In this document: positions 61,295 to 64,000 of the stretch, piece by piece
Position numbering within the stretch: position 1 is the first letter of the stretch
Layout of the letters: every line of letters begins with the position of its first letter
Assembly: GCF_049240685.1 (NCBI RefSeq)
Contig: NZ_JBMLSD010000259.1
Location: 1 to 64,000 of the forward strand
DNA length: 64,000 nt
Direction of reading: 5' to 3'
DNA from: Flectobacillus sp049240685
GTDB lineage: Bacteria; Bacteroidota; Bacteroidia; Cytophagales; Spirosomataceae
Program-made: the position numbers and the translations under genes
The notes under the pieces: model-generated
What the model was told of the DNA's origin: nothing
What the model saw: the letters and a program-made list of their open reading frames with translations, nothing else
Databases searched by the model: none

Positions 61295-61945
61295 TTAATA
61301 CACCCCAGCACCGACAGTGATTTTAACATTTTTCAAAAAGCCTTTTTTCTGTGTTTTGACTGGAACAAGTGGTTGTGGTTCAAAATATGGCGTTTGAACA
61401 GTTGGAATGGTGATTTCCTTTATTCTATAATTTTCTTGCAAATTGCCATGAACTACGGGTATTTCTTTAGTGGTGGTAGGTGATATAAAAGTGATAGAGT
61501 CCACTACCGATTTTTTCACAAGTTCTTCTGCTACTATTGGCTGTGTTTCTATCAGAGCTTTATCTTCCTCAATTCTTGGTGTTTCGGGTGCTATACTTTT
61601 CTCAACTAAGATATGATTCTCTTCCTGCATTTTTTTGGCAGTAGTTATAGGCTTTATCATAGTTTGTTGCTGAACGATAGGCTGTTCGGGTAAATCTTGG
61701 GTGTTATCCTCCTCTGGTTTCAAGAACCATGCACCTACCAGCACCACTACTGCTAATCCAGCAGAATAAAGTCCCCAGGCACTACTAGACGCCCCACCAC
61801 TCGCATCTGGTGTGGACGACGAAGGAGCAGACTGCTCCAAGGACGCTTCTATGCCATCCCATACCCAGTCGGATGGGGTCATAGAGGCATCATCGAAGGC
61901 GTCTCGCCATTGGTCCTCAAAAGAATTGTGTGATGAATTATCCAT
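61295..61945 (-). CDS. Single-span membrane protein, putative anti-sigma factor
   Basis: A 216-residue protein with an acidic N-terminal cytoplasmic part (about 1-55, containing FEDQWRDAFDDASMTPSDWVWDGIEASL), one membrane helix (about 56-76, LYSAGLAVVVLVGAWFL) and a Thr/Glu/Pro-rich outer part. It follows the ECF sigma gene on the same strand by 49 bases. The DPSDxxWxxIEAxL-like N-terminus is common in proteins paired with Bacteroidota ECF factors. It lacks a recognisable zinc anti-sigma motif, so the role is inferred from position and topology. Confidence 0.65.
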   Translation of the reverse strand: MDNSSHNSFEDQWRDAFDDASMTPSDWVWDGIEASLEQSAPSSSTPDASGGASSSAWGLYSAGLAVVVLVGAWFLKPEEDNTQDLPEQPIVQQQTMIKPITTAKKMQEENHILVEKSIAPETPRIEEDKALIETQPIVAEELVKKSVVDSITFISPTTTKEIPVVHGNLQENYRIKEITIPTVQTPYFEPQPLVPVKTQKKGFLKNVKITVGAGVY

Positions 61946-61994
61946 TATAGTGATTTTATCAGTAAAGATTTTGTCATATTATTTAATTTGTGCT

Positions 61995-62540
61995 TTATCC
62001 TACTTTATCGTACGAAAGTTGTGTTTGTAATAACTGTTTTGCTCTGGAGTATTGCGACTTTGAAGTTCCTTCCGAAATACCCAACATTTCAGCAATTTCA
62101 TGGTGCTGATATCCTTCAATTGCATACAAGTTAAATACAGTTTGGCAACCCTTTGGTAATTTGTGAATCATCGCCAATAATTCCTGAAAATGAATTCCTT
62201 CGATACTCGTGCCTTTATCTGAAAAATGGTTTTCAAATTCGGCTACATCCGACATATCCTGCCAAGGCTGTTGAGCTCGAATATGTTTGATGGCGGTATT
62301 TACAACAATTCTTTTAATCCAAGCGCCAATCGTACTTTCACCTCTAAAGCTAGCCAAGTTTTGAAATATCTTTATAAAAGCTTCTTGAAGAATATCCTCC
62401 GCTTCGGCCTTGCTTTGTGCATAGCGTGAGCATACCACCAACATACGCGATGCGTAAGCCTGATAGAGCTTTCGCTGTGCAATGCGGTCGTTTTGCAAAC
62501 AAGCGTTTATGAGGTCTTTTTCAAGTTCCAATGTATTCAA
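61995..62540 (-). CDS. ECF-type RNA polymerase sigma factor
   Basis: A 181-residue sigma-70 factor of the extracytoplasmic-function group, with only regions 2 and 4. Region 2 is seen as AEDILQEAFIKIFQNLASFRGESTIGAWIKRI (about 47-78). Region 4 is the HTH GYQHHEIAEMLGISEGTSKSQYSRAKQLL (about 143-171). The following gene encodes a probable membrane partner. Its signal and regulon are unknown; no iron or TonB context lies nearby. Confidence 0.9.
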   Translation of the reverse strand: MNTLELEKDLINACLQNDRIAQRKLYQAYASRMLVVCSRYAQSKAEAEDILQEAFIKIFQNLASFRGESTIGAWIKRIVVNTAIKHIRAQQPWQDMSDVAEFENHFSDKGTSIEGIHFQELLAMIHKLPKGCQTVFNLYAIEGYQHHEIAEMLGISEGTSKSQYSRAKQLLQTQLSYDKVG

Positions 62541-62727
62541 TGTGTTTTTATAAGCTTACGGACAATACATACAACGCCTCTGGGCATTACGAAAATGTGT
62601 TTTTTGAACATTTTAATAAAAGAGTTCTTCTCTAACCAAAAGGTTGGAACAAAATGATTTATTTTTTGAAAACCATCAAATTTCCAATCACTTAGCCTTG
62701 CTGGTTATACCGAGCCATGCTTTTTAC

Positions 62728-62735
62728 TATCTTTG
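62728..62735 (+). promoter_or_regulatory. Possible -7 promoter element of gatB
   Basis: TATCTTTG followed by TGGAC fits TAnnTTTG, 79 bases before the gatB start; no clear -33. Confidence 0.4.
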
Positions 62736-62813
62736 TGGACGATTGTTCCACAAGGCAGAAACTTTTTTACAAAAATACAGAAGATTCTTGCCTCAAACTG
62801 AAATTAATATTCT

Positions 62814-64000
62814 GTGAACCAAGAAATTAGAAACAAATATGAAGTTGTTATTGGCCTAGAGGTACACGCTCAACTTCAAACAGAAAGTAAAATTTTTGCG
62901 GCAGACTCTGCGTCTTTTGGAGCTGCGCCTAATACACATATTTCGCCTATTACGCTAGGACACCCAGGTACTTTGCCAAAACTTAATCGTAAGGCGGTGG
63001 AATACGCTATCAAAATGGGCTTTGCTGCTGGCTCAAAAATATCTGAATATCAATATTTTGACCGCAAAAACTATTTTTATCCTGACCTTCCAAAAGGGTA
63101 TCAGATTACCCAAGACAAAACGCCTATTTGTATTGGGGGTGGTGTAAAAGTAAAATTGTCTACAGGTGAAAAAGTCGTACGCTTCCACCATATCCACTTG
63201 GAAGAAGATGCAGGCAAATCTCTTCATGCCGAGGGTTCGAGCGACAGCCTTATTGACTACAACCGTGCAGGTACGCCTTTGATTGAAATGGTAACAGAAC
63301 CTGAAATCAAGTCGTCGGAAGAAGCTGCACAATTTATGACCGAAGTTCGTAAGCTTGTAAGATACTTGCATATCTGCGATGGTAACATGGAAGAAGGCTC
63401 ATTGCGTTGCGATGTCAATATCTCTGTAATGCCAGTTGGTAGTAAAGTTTTTGGTACAAAAGTTGAAATCAAAAACATGAACTCGATTCGCTTTATTCAA
63501 AAAGCCATTGATTATGAGGTAGTTCGTCAGATTGAGGCCGTAGAAGCTGGTGAAAAAATCATTCAGGAAACACGCAACTTCGACCCTGCCACTGGACGTA
63601 CCTCGGGTATGCGTGAAAAGGAATCGATGAACGACTATCGCTATTTCCCTGAACCAGACTTAGTGCCTCTACATATTTCGGAAGAGCTACTCACCCAAGT
63701 AAAAGCTCAAATGCCTGCTTTGCCTTGGGAGCTTTTCGAGAAGTTTACCAAAACTTATGGCTTGCCAGATTATGACGCTGGTGTATTAACAGATAGCCGT
63801 GAAGTAGCCGAATATTTTGACGCAACTTGCCAGTTTACCAAAAACTACAAAGCTGCCTCAAACTGGATTATGGGTACGGTAAAATCATACCTCAATGACA
63901 ATCACTTGGAAATTGAGCAATTGACTGTTACGCCCGAAAAGTTAGCACAACTTATCAATCTGGTAGACGAAGGGAAAGTGAGTACATCAACAGCCTCACA
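62814..64000 (+). CDS. gatB: Asp-tRNA(Asn)/Glu-tRNA(Gln) amidotransferase subunit B, 5' part
   Basis: GatB carries the kinase/transamidation core that converts Glu-tRNA(Gln) and Asp-tRNA(Asn) to their amidated forms. About 395 residues are present before the window edge. They start with NKYEVVIGLEVHAQLQTESKIF, the GatB signature, followed by YFYPDLPKGYQITQ, the DYNRAGTPLIEMV and EEGSLRCDVNISV motifs and MREKESMNDYRYFPEPDL. The start is taken as GTG at 62814: an in-frame TAA lies just upstream (62805-62807) and no ATG precedes the conserved region. The C-terminal tail domain is outside the window. Confidence 0.93.
   Translation, partial: MNQEIRNKYEVVIGLEVHAQLQTESKIFAADSASFGAAPNTHISPITLGHPGTLPKLNRKAVEYAIKMGFAAGSKISEYQYFDRKNYFYPDLPKGYQITQDKTPICIGGGVKVKLSTGEKVVRFHHIHLEEDAGKSLHAEGSSDSLIDYNRAGTPLIEMVTEPEIKSSEEAAQFMTEVRKLVRYLHICDGNMEEGSLRCDVNISVMPVGSKVFGTKVEIKNMNSIRFIQKAIDYEVVRQIEAVEAGEKIIQETRNFDPATGRTSGMREKESMNDYRYFPEPDLVPLHISEELLTQVKAQMPALPWELFEKFTKTYGLPDYDAGVLTDSREVAEYFDATCQFTKNYKAASNWIMGTVKSYLNDNHLEIEQLTVTPEKLAQLINLVDEGKVSTSTAS

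Noticed and set aside
61147..61483. Overlapping small frames on both strands upstream and inside the anti-sigma-like gene
   Set aside because: They are formed by repeat family A and by the antisense of the 61295-61945 gene; no start signal or domain was seen.

Overview
The window looks like a chromosomal segment of a Bacteroidota bacterium, most likely order Cytophagales (Flectobacillus/Arcicella-like; this is inference from gene content, no rRNA is present). Supporting signs are low G+C, promoters of the TTTG-N18/19-TAnnTTTG type, several lipoproteins with a short lipobox, a TonB receptor/DUF4249 pair, OmpA-type proteins with TPR and beta-propeller repeats, and a type IX secretion (T9SS) cargo with a type B C-terminal sorting domain beside a PorP/SprF-type protein. 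No tRNA, rRNA, CRISPR array, insertion sequence or phage gene was recognised.

Layout. 1-8 kb: the start of an Arg-rich protein, a PorE-like OmpA lipoprotein, pyrC, a small membrane protein, ruvB, glpF. 8-16 kb: a second PorE-like protein, rnhB, a GH3-family enzyme, small lipoproteins, prfA, a small XRE regulator. 16-20.5 kb: a TonB-dependent receptor broken only by a 100-N assembly gap, its DUF4249 partner, and a Crp-type regulator whose start codon lies in a 32-bp perfect inverted repeat. 20.6-31.6 kb: an accessory-looking block in which two RND permeases bracket a small HTH protein, a Cys-rich secreted peptide, a propeller-like lipoprotein, a CxxC lipoprotein, an RND adaptor and a four-helix-bundle gene embedded in purine-rich repeats. 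31.6-35.5 kb: two Old Yellow Enzymes around a DJ-1/PfpI protein, with a near-perfect 24-bp palindrome upstream, then a GNAT enzyme. 36-45 kb: an orphan histidine kinase, purB, and the trpEGDCFB operon preceded by a textbook ribosome-mediated attenuator (leader peptide with three consecutive Trp codons). 45-55 kb: DUF349 protein, ettA, PorP/SprF-like protein and a 1408-aa T9SS cargo. 55-64 kb: trpA (detached from the trp operon and placed behind mpl), arginine decarboxylase, a 43-aa lipoprotein, a MerC protein under two Zur/Fur-like boxes, two small lipoproteins, an ECF sigma factor with a putative membrane partner, and the 5' part of gatB.

How it fits together. Most of the window is housekeeping (nucleotide, tryptophan and peptidoglycan metabolism, translation, repair) mixed with envelope functions. 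The most informative regulatory structures are the trp attenuator, the MerC promoter/operator, the palindrome of the Old Yellow Enzyme cluster and the hairpin at the Crp-type gene. Intergenic DNA is unusually patterned: several families of dispersed inverted repeats sit at gene ends, often nested around a rho-independent terminator. The best candidate for a little-described system is the peptide/lipoprotein/RND block at 20.6-31.6 kb.
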